Origin: Zoroaster sp. YZ-2022
Taxonomy: Eukaryota; Echinodermata; Asteroidea; Forcipulatida; Zoroasteridae
Assembly: GCA_029582265.1 (NCBI GenBank)
Contig: CM055819.1
Location: forward strand, 11,023,087 to 11,087,086
Length of the DNA: 64,000 nucleotides
Direction: 5' to 3'
Shown piece by piece: positions 1 through 13,000 of this stretch; positions within the stretch are counted from its first letter, which is position 1, and each line of letters begins with the position of its first letter. The position numbers and the translations under genes were made by a program. A model generated the notes under the pieces. It did no database searches, was not told the origin of the DNA, and saw only the letters and a list, made by a program, of their open reading frames with translations.

Positions 1-2790
1 ACATACTTATAGTAAAAGTGTGTAAGCGCGTTCACAAACCGATTCCATAAGGAGGTTACATACTTATATAGTATGCGCGCGCGCGTGTATGTCTACAAAC
101 CGATCTACTATTAGGAGGTTGGCATACTTATAGGCGCGCGCGTAATATGTTCACAAACCGACTACAAGGAGTAAGTCATATATCACTATATATGTAGCGT
201 TCACAAACCCATCTACAAGGAGGTTACATACTTACAGGCGCGCGCGCGCGCGTGTGGCGTTCACAAACCCATCTGCCATGAGCCACACACACACACATAT
301 ATACATACTTAGTATGCATGTGTATGTTCACAAACCCATCTACAAGGAGGTTACATACTTATAGTATGTATGGTTCACAAACCGATCTACTACAGGTTAC
401 ATACTTATAGTATGTATGTCTACAAACCGATCTACAAGGAGTGGTTACATACTTATAGTATGTATGTCTACACAACCGATCTTACAAGGAGGTTACATAT
501 CATAGTATGTATGTTCACAAACCCATTCACAAGGAGGTTACATACTTATAGCGGTATGTCTACACAAACCGATCTATATGAGGTTACATACTTATAGTAT
601 GTATGTCTACAAACCGATCTATAAGGAGGTTACATACTTATAGTATGTATGTTCACAAACCCATCTACAAGGAGGTTACATACTATATAGTATGGGCGTT
701 CACAAACTGATCTACAAGCTACAAGGAGGTTACATACTTATAGTATGGCGTTCACAAAACCGGGATCTACAAGGAGTGTTACATACCTATAGTGGCGTAT
801 GTATGCCTACAAACCCATCTACAAGGAGGTTACATACTTATAGTATGTATGTCTGGGCAAACCGATCTACAAGGAGGTTACATAATATAGTATGTATGTT
901 CACAAACCCATTTGACAAGGAGAGGTTACATACTTATAGTATGTGGTGTTCACAAACCGATCTACAAGGAGGTTACATACTTATAGTATGTATGTCTAAG
1001 CAAACCCATCTACAAGGAGGTTACATACTTGCAGTATGGCGTTCCACAAACCGATCTACAAGGAGAGGTTACATACTCATAGTATGTAAGGCATGTCTAC
1101 AAACCTATCTACAAGGAGGTGTTACATACTTATAGTATGTATATTCACAAACCGATCTACAAGGAGGTTACATACTATAGTATGTATGCATCTACACAAA
1201 CCCATCTACAAGGAGGTTACATGTACTTATAGTATGTATGTCTACAAACCGATCTACAAGGAGGTTACATTACTTATAGTATGTATGTCTACAAACCCAT
1301 CTACAAGGAGTGTTACATACTCTATAGCATGTATGTCTAAACCCATCTACAAGGGAGGTTACATACTTATAGTATGTATGTTCAAACTCCATTCAAGAGG
1401 TTACATACTTAGTATGGGCGTTCACAAACCCATCTACAAGGAGTGTTATTTTTATAGTATGTACCACAAAACTATCTACAAGGAGGTTACATACTTATAG
1501 TATGTAACTACAAAACCCATCTACAAGGAGTGTTACACTTATAGTATGTATGTCTACAAACCGATCTACAAGGAGGTTACATACTGATAGGGTATGTATG
1601 TCTGCAAACCGATCTACAAGGAGGTTACATACTATAGTATGTATGTTCACAAACCCATCTACAAGGAGGTTACATACTTATAGTATGTATGCTCCAGCAA
1701 ACCGATTCACAAGGAGTGTTACATACTTATAGTATGTATGTTCACAAACCCATCTACAAGGAGTGTTACTATACTTAGTATGTATGTTCACAACCCATCT
1801 ACAAGGAGGTTACATACTTATAGTATGTATAGTATCGCAAACCGACTTCACAAGGAGGTTACATACTTATAGTATGTATGTCTACAAACCCATCTACAAG
1901 GAGGTTAAGACATACTTATAGTATGTATGTCTACAAACCAATCTACAAGGAGTGTTACATACTTATAGTAATGTGTGTCTACAAACCCATCTACAAGGAG
2001 GTTAAGTATACTTTATAGTATGTATGTTCACAAACCCATCTACAAGGAGGTTACATAATTTATAGTATGTATGTCTACAAACCCATCTACAAGGAGTGTT
2101 ACATACTATAGTATGTATGTCTACAAACCCATTCACAAGGAGGTTACACTTATAGTACAAAATTCACAAACCCATCTACAAGGAGGTTATATAGTATGTA
2201 TGTGGGCGTCTACAAACGATCTAAGGCGAGGTTACACTATAGTATGTATGCTCACAAACCCATTCATATGGAGCGTTACATACATCTCATAGTATGTATG
2301 TTCACAAACCGATCTACAAGGAGGTTACATACTTATAGTATGTATGTTCTACAAACCGATCTACAAGGAGGTTACATACTTGTAGTATGTATGTTCGCAA
2401 AACCAATCTACAAGGAGTGTTACTTACTTATAGTATGTATGTCTACAAACCGATCTACAAGGAGGTTACATACTTCATAGTATGTATGTCTACAAACCGA
2501 TCTCCACAAGGAGGTTACATACTTATAGTATGTATGTCTACAAAACCAATCTACATGAGTTACATACTCTATAGTATGTATGTTCACAAACCCATCTACA
2601 ATGAGGTTACATACTTATAAGTAGTATGTATGTTCACAAACCGATTCATAAGGAGGTTACATTTATAGTATGTATGTCTGCAAACCCATCTACAAGGAGG
2701 TTACATACTATAGTATGGCGTTCACAAATTGATCTACAAGGAGTTACATACTTATAGTATGATGTTCACAAACCGATCTACAAGTCTTGA
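1..2790. repeat. 46-bp minisatellite array
   Basis: About 60 head-to-tail copies of a roughly 46-bp unit. The core reads TACAAACCSATCTACAAGGA, followed by GGTTACATACTTATAGTATG. Copies differ mostly by one- to few-base insertions and deletions, so reading frames run across units at random; the unit length is not a multiple of three. GC-alternating runs (gcgcgcgcg) occur only near the left edge. The array is cut by the window start. It ends near 2790, where unique sequence begins. No coding role is supported. Confidence 0.95.
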
Positions 2791-3274
2791 TAACAATTTG
2801 TTTGTATGCATGTGCATACCTGAAGGAGAGAGTAGATTTCATGGCCTTAAATGAGAGAAGACTTTGAGGAACGGAGACAGTTGATTCAGGGTGGTCAAAT
2901 GATGACAGTAAAAAACCAGTCAAAATGCCTTGTGGGCACATTTGGTTCAATAGTCGAAGCAGTCAGTTGACTGGTTTTGACCAATAGCTACGGCCATTAA
3001 TACAAAAAACAGACCTCTGGTCTGTGTATTGATGGGAAGTTAATTTAGAGATTTGTTTGTACAATGTTACATTATATATATAATATGTTAAGTACATGTG
3101 GGCAAGTATGCATATGGCACGTACTATTTACTATATGAATTTCATTGGCTCCAGTTTTGTTTGGTTTTTTACTGTACTTTCTAAGACAATATCAGAGTGT
3201 CTTGAAGTAAACAAACTTTTATTCAAATAAAATCAAGAATTCACCTTTGTTTTCTGCATGTACACATCGACATA
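2791..3274. other. Unique AT-rich sequence, no gene seen
   Basis: Contains short A/T runs and TATA-like stretches. I see no exon with splice borders, no conserved protein motif and no repeat beyond low complexity. Confidence 0.5.
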
Positions 3275-3741
3275 TTAAAGGGACAGTATCGTCATGATCA
3301 ATAGGCGCATGGAATTGTACTACTAATGTTAGATTAATTGAGTAACTGGAAAATAACACCCCACATGATTAGGTCATATTACTTCTGCTGGCATGGAATT
3401 GTACTACTAATGTTAGATTAACTCAGTAACTGGACAATAATACCCCACATGATGAAATACATACTTCTGCTGGCATGGAATTACCACTAATGTTAGATTA
3501 ACTCAGTAACTGGAAATAATACCCACATGATTAGGTCATATTACTTCTGCTGGCATGGAATTGTACTACTAATGTTAGATTAATCAGTAACTGAAAATAA
3601 TAATTTACGATTAGGTCATATACTGCTGCTACATAAAATGAGCAAGTAATTTTCAGTGACTGTGTTCATCTTTTAAACTAGGACACTGATTCCATGCCCT
3701 ATTGGAAGTTCTCCTCATCGCGGACGATATTGTCCCTTTAA
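3275..3741. mobile_element. TTAA-flanked MITE with internal ~82-bp tandem repeats
   Basis: Terminal inverted repeats of about 19 bp (AGGGACAGTATCGTC at the left, GACGATATTGTCCCT at the right) are flanked by TTAA at 3275-3278 and 3738-3741. The interior holds four tandem copies of a unit of about 82 bp that starts GGCATGGAATTGTACTACTA (near 3307, 3390, 3472 and 3552). No transposase is encoded. TTAA target duplications are known for the piggyBac and Kolobok superfamilies. Assignment to Kolobok is an inference from the other TTAA elements in this window. Confidence 0.8.
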
Positions 3742-4831
3742 AGGTTATTATGTTATTCAAATATATGCATATTGAGTTTAAATCAATAAACCATGCGGTT
3801 TTAAAATTCCTATTTTGTTTTTTATTTGATTACAGCTGCATGTATGGAGTAGAAGTTCCATGTGTTATCATTTGAGACACTGTGTAGTTGCCAGATGATA
3901 AATGTTATATCTCCTATGTGAGTTAGCATGCATGTATCCTATAGCTTATATGCAGGCATCATTGGATAATTATTCCATCGATTCATGGACTTCTGGTAGA
4001 TTACCCATTGGATCATCGCTACCTCTACCAATCTAAAAAGTAAGTTTTGACTGGAAATTTGAGATGAAGGTTTCCTCTATAATGGAAGCTTTAAACCCCT
4101 CTGCTTGTGAATAGGAGGCTTTCACCCTTCGCTAGGATGTGATTTCTCTGTTTTTTTCCCCGGAAATTTGTTTTTGGGGCCGAAAAGTCAACCAATGTGA
4201 ATCATGTGAATCTGGGCTGAGAAAATCGGGGTAGAATATACTAAATTATTCATATTGAAGTTTTATGTGTCGAGATTTACTTATGTATGTTACATCATTG
4301 GTGATGCTTTTAATGCATAAACCTAAAAATGTCATGTTGAGAATGAGGTTGAAGCAGACCGGCATGTTAAATCCAATTATCAATCTGATGCTGGAAAAGT
4401 GATCTGTATGTATTCTCATTACTGTGATGATCGCCAACTATGCATCAATTATACAAGGTCAAAAGAAGGGATCCTTTTTCAAGGCAGTGATAAAACTTTT
4501 AGTTTTAGATTATTTAGAAAGATTTAAAAAATAAAATTAATGAAGTTAGATACAATTGATTATTCCAAATTACAATGAGTTTTTTTTTTTTTTTTTTTTG
4601 GGGGTGTTTTGTTGTATATTCATCCAGAACAAGGCATAGCCACTCAAGGAATGGATCTAACACAATAGAAGAAAAATAACAATGTACAAAGACTCCGGAG
4701 GAGTTGAAGGTGGGAGTTGAGATTCAAAATTTAAAAATCACAAAAATTACTCCCAGAAAATGCTCAAAAGTTGTCCCAGGAAGGCTGTTTATATTGCACC
4801 ACAGAGCATCTAGGACTAAAAAGATCTATAG
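3742..4831. other. AT-rich sequence without a recognisable gene
   Basis: Includes a poly-T/G run near 4577-4604. Small open frames here have no conserved motif and no supporting splice signals. Confidence 0.45.
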
Positions 4832-5250
4832 GATGGAGGCTCACACACATCTATGGATGGAGGCTCACACATCTAGGGATGGAGGCCTCACATCTAGGGA
4901 TGGAGCGCTCACATCTAGGATGGAGGTCCCAGGGATGATGAGGCTCACACATCTAGGATGGAGGCTCACACATCTAGTGGATGGTGGAGGCTCACATGAT
5001 CTAGGATGGAGGTCTCACATTAATTCAGGGATGTAGGTCACACATCTAGATGTAGACTCAACATCTAGGGATGGAGGCCTCACACATCTAGGGATGGAGG
5101 CTCACACATCTAGGATGGAGGCTCACACCCAGGATGGAGGCTCTACATCTAGGATGGAGGCTCACACATGTAGGATGGAGGCTCTGCTACATCTAGGATG
5201 GAGGCTCACACATCTAGGATGGAGGCTCATACATCTAGGATGCGGAGGCT
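4832..5250. repeat. ~22-bp minisatellite
   Basis: About 18-20 copies of a unit reading GGATGGAGGCTCACACATCTA, with small insertions and deletions. Short frames across the array (repeating Gly-Trp-Arg-Leu-Thr-His-Leu) are a by-product of the repeat, because they shift frame between copies. Confidence 0.93.
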
Positions 5251-5587
5251 TGCAATTTGGGGATTCAAATTTGGATTGGCCTTTTTCCTTGGGGACAAGA
5301 CACTTCCAATCCTGTGACGGAGTACTCACCTTAAAGAGTGAGGCTTTCACATCTTGTATTGAGGCATACACCTGTGGAATTGGAGATTTTAACTCATATG
5401 AGCAGCCCCTGCCCCATACAAAAACTTGTAGAAAACTTCTAATGGTCATTAAATATTTTTTGTTATTTATCATTTCAATAATACAGGTGATGAAAACACA
5501 CAAGATCTCCAGTTGTGAATTTTTGAGCTATAATTACAGCCAATTATCGTCATTAAGTTTGGAATGAACTTTGTGATTTCTGAACCT
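5251..5587. other. Unique spacer between two minisatellites
   Basis: Its left edge retains decayed versions of the 22-bp unit (GGAGGCTTGCAA, GAGGCTTTCACATC, GAGGCATACACC). No gene or splice-bounded exon is visible. Confidence 0.45.
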
Positions 5588-6116
5588 CAGGAGAGACACA
5601 GTGCCTTTCCTCCTTTGTTCTGGTCAGGTGAGTTTCAGTCCCTCAGAGACACAATACCTTTCTCCTTTGTTCTGTCAGGTGAGTTTCAGTCCCTCCAGAG
5701 ACACAATGTCTTTCCTCCTTTTGTTCTATCGGGTGAGTTTCAGTCCCTCAGAGACACAATGCCTTTCCCTCCTTTTGTTCTGTCAGGTGAGTTTCAGTCC
5801 TCAGAGACACAATGCTCTTTTCTCCTTGTTCTATCAGGTGAGTTTCAGTCCCTGAGAGACACAATGCCTTTCCCTTTGTTCTGTCAGGTGAGTTTCAGTC
5901 CCTCAGAGACACAACAATGCTTTTTCTCCTTGTATCTTGTCAGGGTGAGTTTCAGTCTCCAGAGACACAATGCCTTTCCTCCTTGTTCTTGTCAGGTGAG
6001 TTTCCAGTCCCTCAGAGACACAATGCCTTTTCCTCCTTTGTTCTGTCAGGGTGAGTTTCAGTCCCTCAGAGACACAATGCTTTTTCCTCCTTTGTTCTGT
6101 CAGGTGAGTTCCAGTC
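5588..6116. repeat. ~52-bp minisatellite with repeated CAG|GTGAGT junctions
   Basis: Ten tandem copies of a unit containing AGACACAATGCCTTTCCTCC, then TTTGTTCTGTCAGGTGAGTT and TCAGTCCCTCAG. Each copy has a pyrimidine-rich tract running into CAG and then directly into GTGAGT. On the plus strand this is the arrangement of an intron 3' splice site immediately followed by a 5' splice site. Seven copies keep the exact CAGGTGAGT, two have an extra G, and one reads CGGGTGAGT. The ATG-starting frame across the array is a repeat artefact. Confidence 0.92.
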
Positions 6117-6475
6117 AGCTCTTGGCTCTGATGTTTCCAGCATCGGGACCACCGTAAGTAGAACCCCGATAACATCTGAATATCTGATTTTGCTGGTGTA
6201 TTTAATGTAGGTGTTTGATGGTTACAATGCTACAGTTTTTGCATATGGTCAGACAGAAGTGGTAAACCTTTCCACAATGTAGGGGTTATAAACCAGGATC
6301 ACTGAGGAACAACATATAGTAACGAGCAGTCAGACATCTCTTCAGTGGGATTGAACCCAGGTATCAGGCACTACAGAGAAGTGAACCACCACCAGAGTTC
6401 AAAATCCATGCACAGTTTAAGAAGGTAAGTAGACAACAACTTGTAAATGTGCATACATGTATATGTATATAGCTT
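6117..6475. other. Sequence up to the assembly gap
   Basis: No gene is supported. A minus-strand match to a tRNA B box (GGTTCAATCCC, 6347-6357) has no convincing cloverleaf around it. Confidence 0.35.
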
Positions 6476-6975
6476 NNNNNNNNNNNNNNNNNNNNNNNNN
6501 NNNNNNNNNNNNNNNNNNNNNNNNNNNNNNNNNNNNNNNNNNNNNNNNNNNNNNNNNNNNNNNNNNNNNNNNNNNNNNNNNNNNNNNNNNNNNNNNNNNN
6601 NNNNNNNNNNNNNNNNNNNNNNNNNNNNNNNNNNNNNNNNNNNNNNNNNNNNNNNNNNNNNNNNNNNNNNNNNNNNNNNNNNNNNNNNNNNNNNNNNNNN
6701 NNNNNNNNNNNNNNNNNNNNNNNNNNNNNNNNNNNNNNNNNNNNNNNNNNNNNNNNNNNNNNNNNNNNNNNNNNNNNNNNNNNNNNNNNNNNNNNNNNNN
6801 NNNNNNNNNNNNNNNNNNNNNNNNNNNNNNNNNNNNNNNNNNNNNNNNNNNNNNNNNNNNNNNNNNNNNNNNNNNNNNNNNNNNNNNNNNNNNNNNNNNN
6901 NNNNNNNNNNNNNNNNNNNNNNNNNNNNNNNNNNNNNNNNNNNNNNNNNNNNNNNNNNNNNNNNNNNNNNNNNNN
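6476..6975. other. Assembly gap (500 N)
   Basis: An exact 500-base run of N, the usual placeholder for a scaffold join of unknown length. Left and right flanks need not be adjacent in the genome. Confidence 0.99.
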
Positions 6976-7403
6976 TTTATTTTTTCAATATAATATAAAG
7001 CTCAAGGCCTTCATTTTGTGTAAGTGATGCGCAATATACTTGAACATTTTGTATCCAAAATCCAACCGGAATTTTGTTTTGATTAGAATTAATTGTACTT
7101 TTTCTTTTCTCGTTCGATGCATCTAATGGGGAATGGCCTTCACAGTTTCTATGACTTTTAATGTTGTGTATTCATATCCTCGCCTCGCCTTCCTTGCAAT
7201 AGCGGCAACAATAGCAAAATATTAATAATAAAAAATGCAATAAAACCTGTTAACAATGCTAACGTTTATTGCGCATAATTATAACATAACCCAAGGGTTC
7301 TGGTTCTCCATTTCATCTTCAAATGCGGCAGTCAACAAATGAATACATTAATGTTGATGGCCCTTTCAGATCAAGCGCTGAGCTGTTTTGTAAAACTACA
7401 CCA
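6976..7403. other. Flank of the foldback element
   Basis: AT-rich, with no gene seen. The segment 7104-7145 resembles the last 40 bases of the window (GATGCATCTAATGGGGAATG against GGTGCATCTAGTGGAAAATG, both followed by GCCTTC), so it belongs to a dispersed repeat. Confidence 0.5.
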
Positions 7404-7736
7404 ATATATCACCAGACTGAAGCTAGCCGCGTATTGGGCCAGATATTCCAACCGCGGATTCACGAACTACCCAGCCGCGTATTCAAAAAAATTAGAATCC
7501 ATGCAGTTCAAGGTGGTGAAATAAACACTCTATATTTCAGAATGTTTCCTGGATATTTTAAACGAAATTTTATATTATCTATCACCAAATTTTGTTCAAT
7601 ATTCTTAAAAATCATAACACTGGGTATACTTGAATGTACACAAAGGTAATTTGGCTTATTAATTAGTGAGTAATTAGCCGCTACAAAGTAGACCTAATTA
7701 TTCAGTATATACTACACAGATATTGAATAAGTTCCA

Positions 7737-10700
7737 CCCACCCCAAACAAAATGTACCCTTCATGTTCAATAAATTATGAAATTTTGTTTCATAATCTTA
7801 AAGACCATACCACTGCGCACACTTAATTTTGGAGGCGGCTAATTTGGTTCACTAATTAATGGTTAATTGGCCGCTAGAATAGACGCCATTTTCTTACTCA
7901 ATATGCGGTATATTGTACACATACCGACTATGACATGCACTTACCCCAAACAAAATGTACCCTTCATGTTCAATAAATAATGAAATTTTGTTTAATAATC
8001 TTAAAGACCATACCACTGGGCACATTTAATTTTGGAGGTGGCTAATTTGGTTCACTAATTAATGGTTAATTGGCTGCTAGAATAGATGCCATTTTCTTAC
8101 GCAATATGCGGTATATATTGTACACATACCGACTATGATTGCACTTACCCCAAACAAAATGTACCCTTCATGTTCAATAAATGATGAAATTTTATTTCAT
8201 AATCTTAAAGACCATACCACTGGGCACACTTAATTTTGGAGGTGGCTAATTTGGTTCACTAATTAATGGTTAATTGGCTGCTAGAATAGACGCCATTTTC
8301 TTACTCAATATGCGGTATATTGTACACATACCGACTATGACATGCACTCACCCGAAACAAAATGTACCCTTCATATTCAATAAATTATGAAATTTTATTC
8401 TATAATCTTAAAGACCATACCACTGGGCACATTTAAATTTGGAGGTGGCAAATTTGGTTCACTAATTAATGGTTAATTGGCTGCTAGAATAGACACCATT
8501 TTCTTACTCAATATGCGGTATATTGTACACATACCGACTATGATTGCACTTATCCCAAACAAAATGTACCCTTCATATTCAATAAATTATGAAATTTTAT
8601 TCTATAATCTTAAAGACCATACCACTGGCCACATTTAATTTTGGAGGTGGCTAATTGGGTTCACTAATTAATGGCTAATTGGCTGCTAGAATAGACACAA
8701 TTCTCTTACTCAATATGCGGTACATTGTACACATACCGACTATGATTGCACTTATCCCAAACAAAATGTACCCTTCATGTTCAATAAATTATGAAATTTT
8801 ATTTCATAATCTTAAAGACCATACCACTGGGCACACTTAATTTTGGAGGTGGCTAATTTGGTTCACTAATTAATGGTTAATTGGCTGGTAGAATAGACGC
8901 CATTTTCTTACTCAATATGCGGTATATTGTACACATACCGACTATGATTGCACTTATCCCAAACAAAATGTACCCTTCATGTTCAATAAATTATGAAATT
9001 TTGTTTCATAATCTTAAAGACCATACCACTGGGCACACTTAATTTTGGAGGTGGCTAATTTGGTTCACTAATTAATGGCTAATTGGCTGCTAGAATAGAC
9101 GCCATTTTCTTACTCAATATGCGGTATATTGTACACATACCGACTATGATTGCACTTATCCCAAACAAAATGTACCCTTCATATTCAATAAATTATGAAA
9201 TTTTATTTCATAATCTTAAAGACCATACCACTGGGCACACTTAATTTTGGAGGTGGCTAATTTGGTTCACTAATTAATGGTTAATTGGCTGCTAGAATAG
9301 ACGCCATTTTCTTACTCAATGTGCGGTATATTGTACACATACCGACTATGATTGCACTTACCCCAAACAAAATGTACCCTTCATGTTCAATAAATGATGA
9401 AATTTTATTTCATAATCTTAAAGATCATCCCACTGGGCACACTTAATTTTGGAGGTGGCTAATTTGGTTCACTAATTAATGGTTAATTGGCTGCTAGAAT
9501 AGACGCCATTTTCATACTCAATATGCGGTATATTGTACACATACCGACTATGACATGCACTCACCCGAAACAAAATGTACCCTTCATATTCAATAAATTA
9601 TGAAATGTTATTCTATAATCTTAAAGACCATACCACTGGGCACATTTAATTTTGGAGGTGGCAAATTTGGTTCACTAATTAATGGTTAATTGGCTGCTAG
9701 AATAGACACAATTTTCTTACTCAATATGCGGTATATTGTACACATACCGACTATGATTGCACTTATCCCAAACAAAATGTACCCTTCATATTCAATAAAT
9801 TATGAAATTTTATTTCATAATCTTAAAGACCATACCACTGGGCACACTTAATTTTGGAGGTGGCTAATTTGGTTCACTAATTAATGGCTAATTGGCTGCT
9901 AGAATAGACGCCATTTTCTTACTCAATGTGCGGTATATTGTACACATACCGACTATGATTGCACTTACCCCAAACAAAATGTACCCTTCATGTTCAATAA
10001 ATGATGAAATTTTATTTCATAATCTTAAAGACCATACCACTGGGCACACTTGATTTTGGAGGTGGCTAATTTGGTTCACTAATTAATGGTTAATTGGCTG
10101 CTAGAATAGACGCCATTTTCTTACTCAATGTGCGGTATATTGTACACATGCCGACTATGATTGCACTTACCCCAAACAAAATGTACCCTTCATGTTCAAT
10201 AAATGATGAAATTTTATTTCATAATCTTAAAGACCATACCACTGGGCACACTTAATTTTGGAGGTGGCTAATTTGGTTCACTAATTAATGGTTAATTGGC
10301 TGGTAGAATAGACGCCATGTTCTTACTCAATATGCGGTATATTGTACACATACCGACTATGATTGCACTTATCCCAAACAAAATGTTCCCTTCATGTTCA
10401 ATAAATTATGAAATTTTGTTTCATAATCTTAAAGACCATACCACTGGGCACACTTAATTTTGGAGGTGGCTAATTTGGTTCACTAATTAATGGTTAATTG
10501 GCTGCTAGAATAGACGCCATTTTCTTACTCAATGTGCGGTATATTGTACACATACCGACTATGATTGCACTTACCCCAAACAAAATGTACCCTTCATGTT
10601 CAATAAATTATGAAATTTTGTTTCATAATCTTAAAGACCATACCACTGGGCACGCTTAATTTTGGAGGTGGCTAACTTGGTTCACTAGCTGCTAGAATAG

Positions 10701-11924
10701 ACGCTATTTTCTTACGCAATATGCGGTATATTGTACACACACCGACTATGACATGCACTCACCCGAAACAAAATGTACCCTTCATGTTCAATAAATTATG
10801 AAATTTTATTCTATAATCTTAAAGACCATACCACTGGGCACACTTAATTTTGGAGGTGGCTAATTTGGTTCACTAATTAATGGCCAATTAGCTGCTAGAA
10901 TAGACGCCATTTTCTTACACAATATGCGGTATATTGTACACATACTGACTATGATTGCACTTACCCCAAAGAAAATGTACCCTTCATGTTCAATAAATTA
11001 TGATTTTTTTTCTTCATAATCTTAAAGACCATACCACTGGGCACGCTTAATTTTGGAGGTGGCTAACTTGGTTCACTAGCTGCTAGAATAGACGCTATTT
11101 TCTTACGCAATATGCGGTATATTGTACACACACCGACTATGAATGCACTCACCCGAAACAAAATGTACCCTTCATGTTCAATAAATTATGAAATTTTATT
11201 CTATAATCTTAAAGACCATACCACTGGGCACACTTAATTTTGGAGGTGGCTAATTTGGTTCACTAATTAATGGCCAATTAGCTGCTAGAATAGACGCCAT
11301 TTTCTTACACAATATGCGGTATATTGTACACATACTGACTATGATTGCACTTACCCCAAAGAAAATGTACCCTTCATGTTCAATAAATTATGAAATTTTG
11401 TTTCATAATCTTAAAGACCATACCACTGGGCACACTTAATTTTGGAGGTGGCTAATTTGGTTCACTAATTAATGGTTAATTGGCTGCTAGAATAGACGCC
11501 ATTTCCTTACGCAATATGCGGTATATATTGTACACATACCGACTATGATTGCACTTATCCCAAACAACATGTACCCTTCATGTTCAATAAATTATGAAAT
11601 TTTGTTTCATAATCTTAAAGACCATACCACTGGGCACACTTAATTTTGGAGGTGGCTAATTTGGTTCACTAATTAATGGCTAATTAGCTGCCAGAATAGA
11701 CGCTATTTTCTTACGCAATATGCGGTATATTGTACACACACCGACTATGACATGCACTCACCCGAAACAAGATGTACCCTTCATGTTCAATAAATTATGA
11801 AATTTTGTTTCATAATCTTAAAGACCATACCACTGGCCACTTAATTTTGGAGTGCTAATTTGGTTCATAATTAATGGCCAATTAGCTGCTAGAATAGACG
11901 CATTTTTCTTACACAATATGCGAG
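7737..11924 (+). repeat. Left-arm satellite array, ~203-bp unit
   Basis: About 20 direct repeats. Each starts CCCCAAACAAAATGTACCCT, followed by TCATGTTCAATAAATTATG, the motif CCATACCACTGGGCACACTT, and CAATATGCGGTATATTGTAC. Spacing of successive starts (7741, 7944, 8148) gives 203-204 bp. Two units (near 10680 and 11075) lack about 24 bp. Each unit contains a small palindrome (ATTATGAAA...TTTCATAAT) and a second one (CGGTAT...ATACCG). Adjacent copies are highly similar, which points to local homogenisation. Confidence 0.95.
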
Positions 11925-11925
11925 C

Positions 11926-13000
11926 GTGACATGTTGCCTCTTCAAAGGGAATTTTGCGAAGCTTTCTGCAAAAAAAAAGAAAGTCCATGCCAAATCAATT
12001 AAATTAACTACTGAAACGTGGAGCAAGCGTGTTCGAACCAGCACCCAAAATAATGAAGGAATTTACCTAACACCCCTATCAAAGGGAGTGCACTTTAAAG
12101 CAAGAGCTAAGGAAAAACGCCTGAGAAAACATTCTAGACTCAGAAAAGGGGGAAGCATAAAGCACGATTCGCCTCCCAAAAAACAACATGACCCCCAAAT
12201 AATCATATTATTGAAAATCCACATGTCATGAATACCGTCTACCAGCACCCAGCGTCAATTCCAAGGGGTATTTCAAATGACAGAGTATCTTGTTGGTGGA
12301 TTGCAACAGTTCAAGCTTTAAAGCCATTCATAGGTAAAGCTAAACTGAACATTTCTAGATTTCAAGGAAGTGATATGTCCATCTTTGGCGACAGTTCGGA
12401 CAACTGTTTGAAACGTTGGCACTAGACATACCCACAGCAATTTCTGTTCATACTGTGAGCCCAATGATTAAGGAATCTGCAGCGCAAATGAAAATTAATT
12501 GCAACCAACAACACGATGCTGCTGAATTTTGTTCGCAGCTGATGGTGCCATTTCTTAATGAATCATGTCTAACAACTGAAATAGAAATATGTAAAAGTGT
12601 AACGGGCCTAAACTGCAATGAAACCTCCGTTGTTGAAAATTCAACATCAGGTGTATTACCTGTTGCCGCCCAAAAGATGTGTCTTGATGAATGTTTCCAA
12701 CATTACTTTAGCGATGAAATTGCTAGGGATGTTGATTGCAGTCTTTGTAGTCAAAAGAAGTGTACAAAAATAATTGTTTCTCGTATTGTAAACTGTCCTT
12801 CACTATAGTCGTGCAATTATTAAGATTCCATGCTGTTCATGGAAAACGGGGGAAAATAACAGCATACATTGATCCAAGTGTTGTAATTGATTTGTCAAAG
12901 TTCTGTGTCAATAACACACCTGCAGTTTATCGTTTGCGTTCAGTTGTTGTCCACGAAGGCAATTCACTAGAAAGTGGCCATTATAAGACATTCAGGGTAC
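11926..13000 (+). pseudogene. USP-family deubiquitinase-like pseudogene in the core of the foldback element
   Basis: The first part (11926-12231) encodes a Lys/Arg-rich segment. The catalytic region of a ubiquitin-specific protease (peptidase C19) follows in three different frames. The Cys box lies at about 12267-12318 and includes SNDRVSCWWIATVQAL, where the Cys precedes Trp as in the family's CWLN motif. A middle part in another frame (12416-12808) has QQHDAAEFCSQLM, matching the family's QQDA-EF motif, and a Cys pair CSLC. In a third frame the His box VVHEGNSLESGHYKTF occupies about 12940-12990, and the coding sequence then runs into the satellite. Both catalytic-box residues (Cys, His) survive. 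At least two frameshifts (near 12400 and 12790) break the gene. USP enzymes cut ubiquitin from proteins. Its role inside a transposon is unknown. Confidence 0.75.

Noticed and set aside
370..2620. Several 60-147-codon frames across the left edge
   Set aside because: They lie within the 46-bp minisatellite, change frame at every indel and have repeat-driven composition.
5162..5503. Minus-strand frame of 113 codons
   Set aside because: Runs through the 22-bp minisatellite; the repeats shift frame and no domain is present.
6340..6380. tRNA gene or SINE promoter (B box on minus strand)
   Set aside because: Only the T-arm-like GGTTCAATCCC fits; no acceptor or anticodon stem could be matched.
6447..6998. 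Frames of 178-183 codons
   Set aside because: They run through the 500-N gap and contain only unknown residues.
7737..11924. CRISPR-like array
   Set aside because: The units are contiguous ~203-bp satellites without unique spacers, in eukaryotic sequence.
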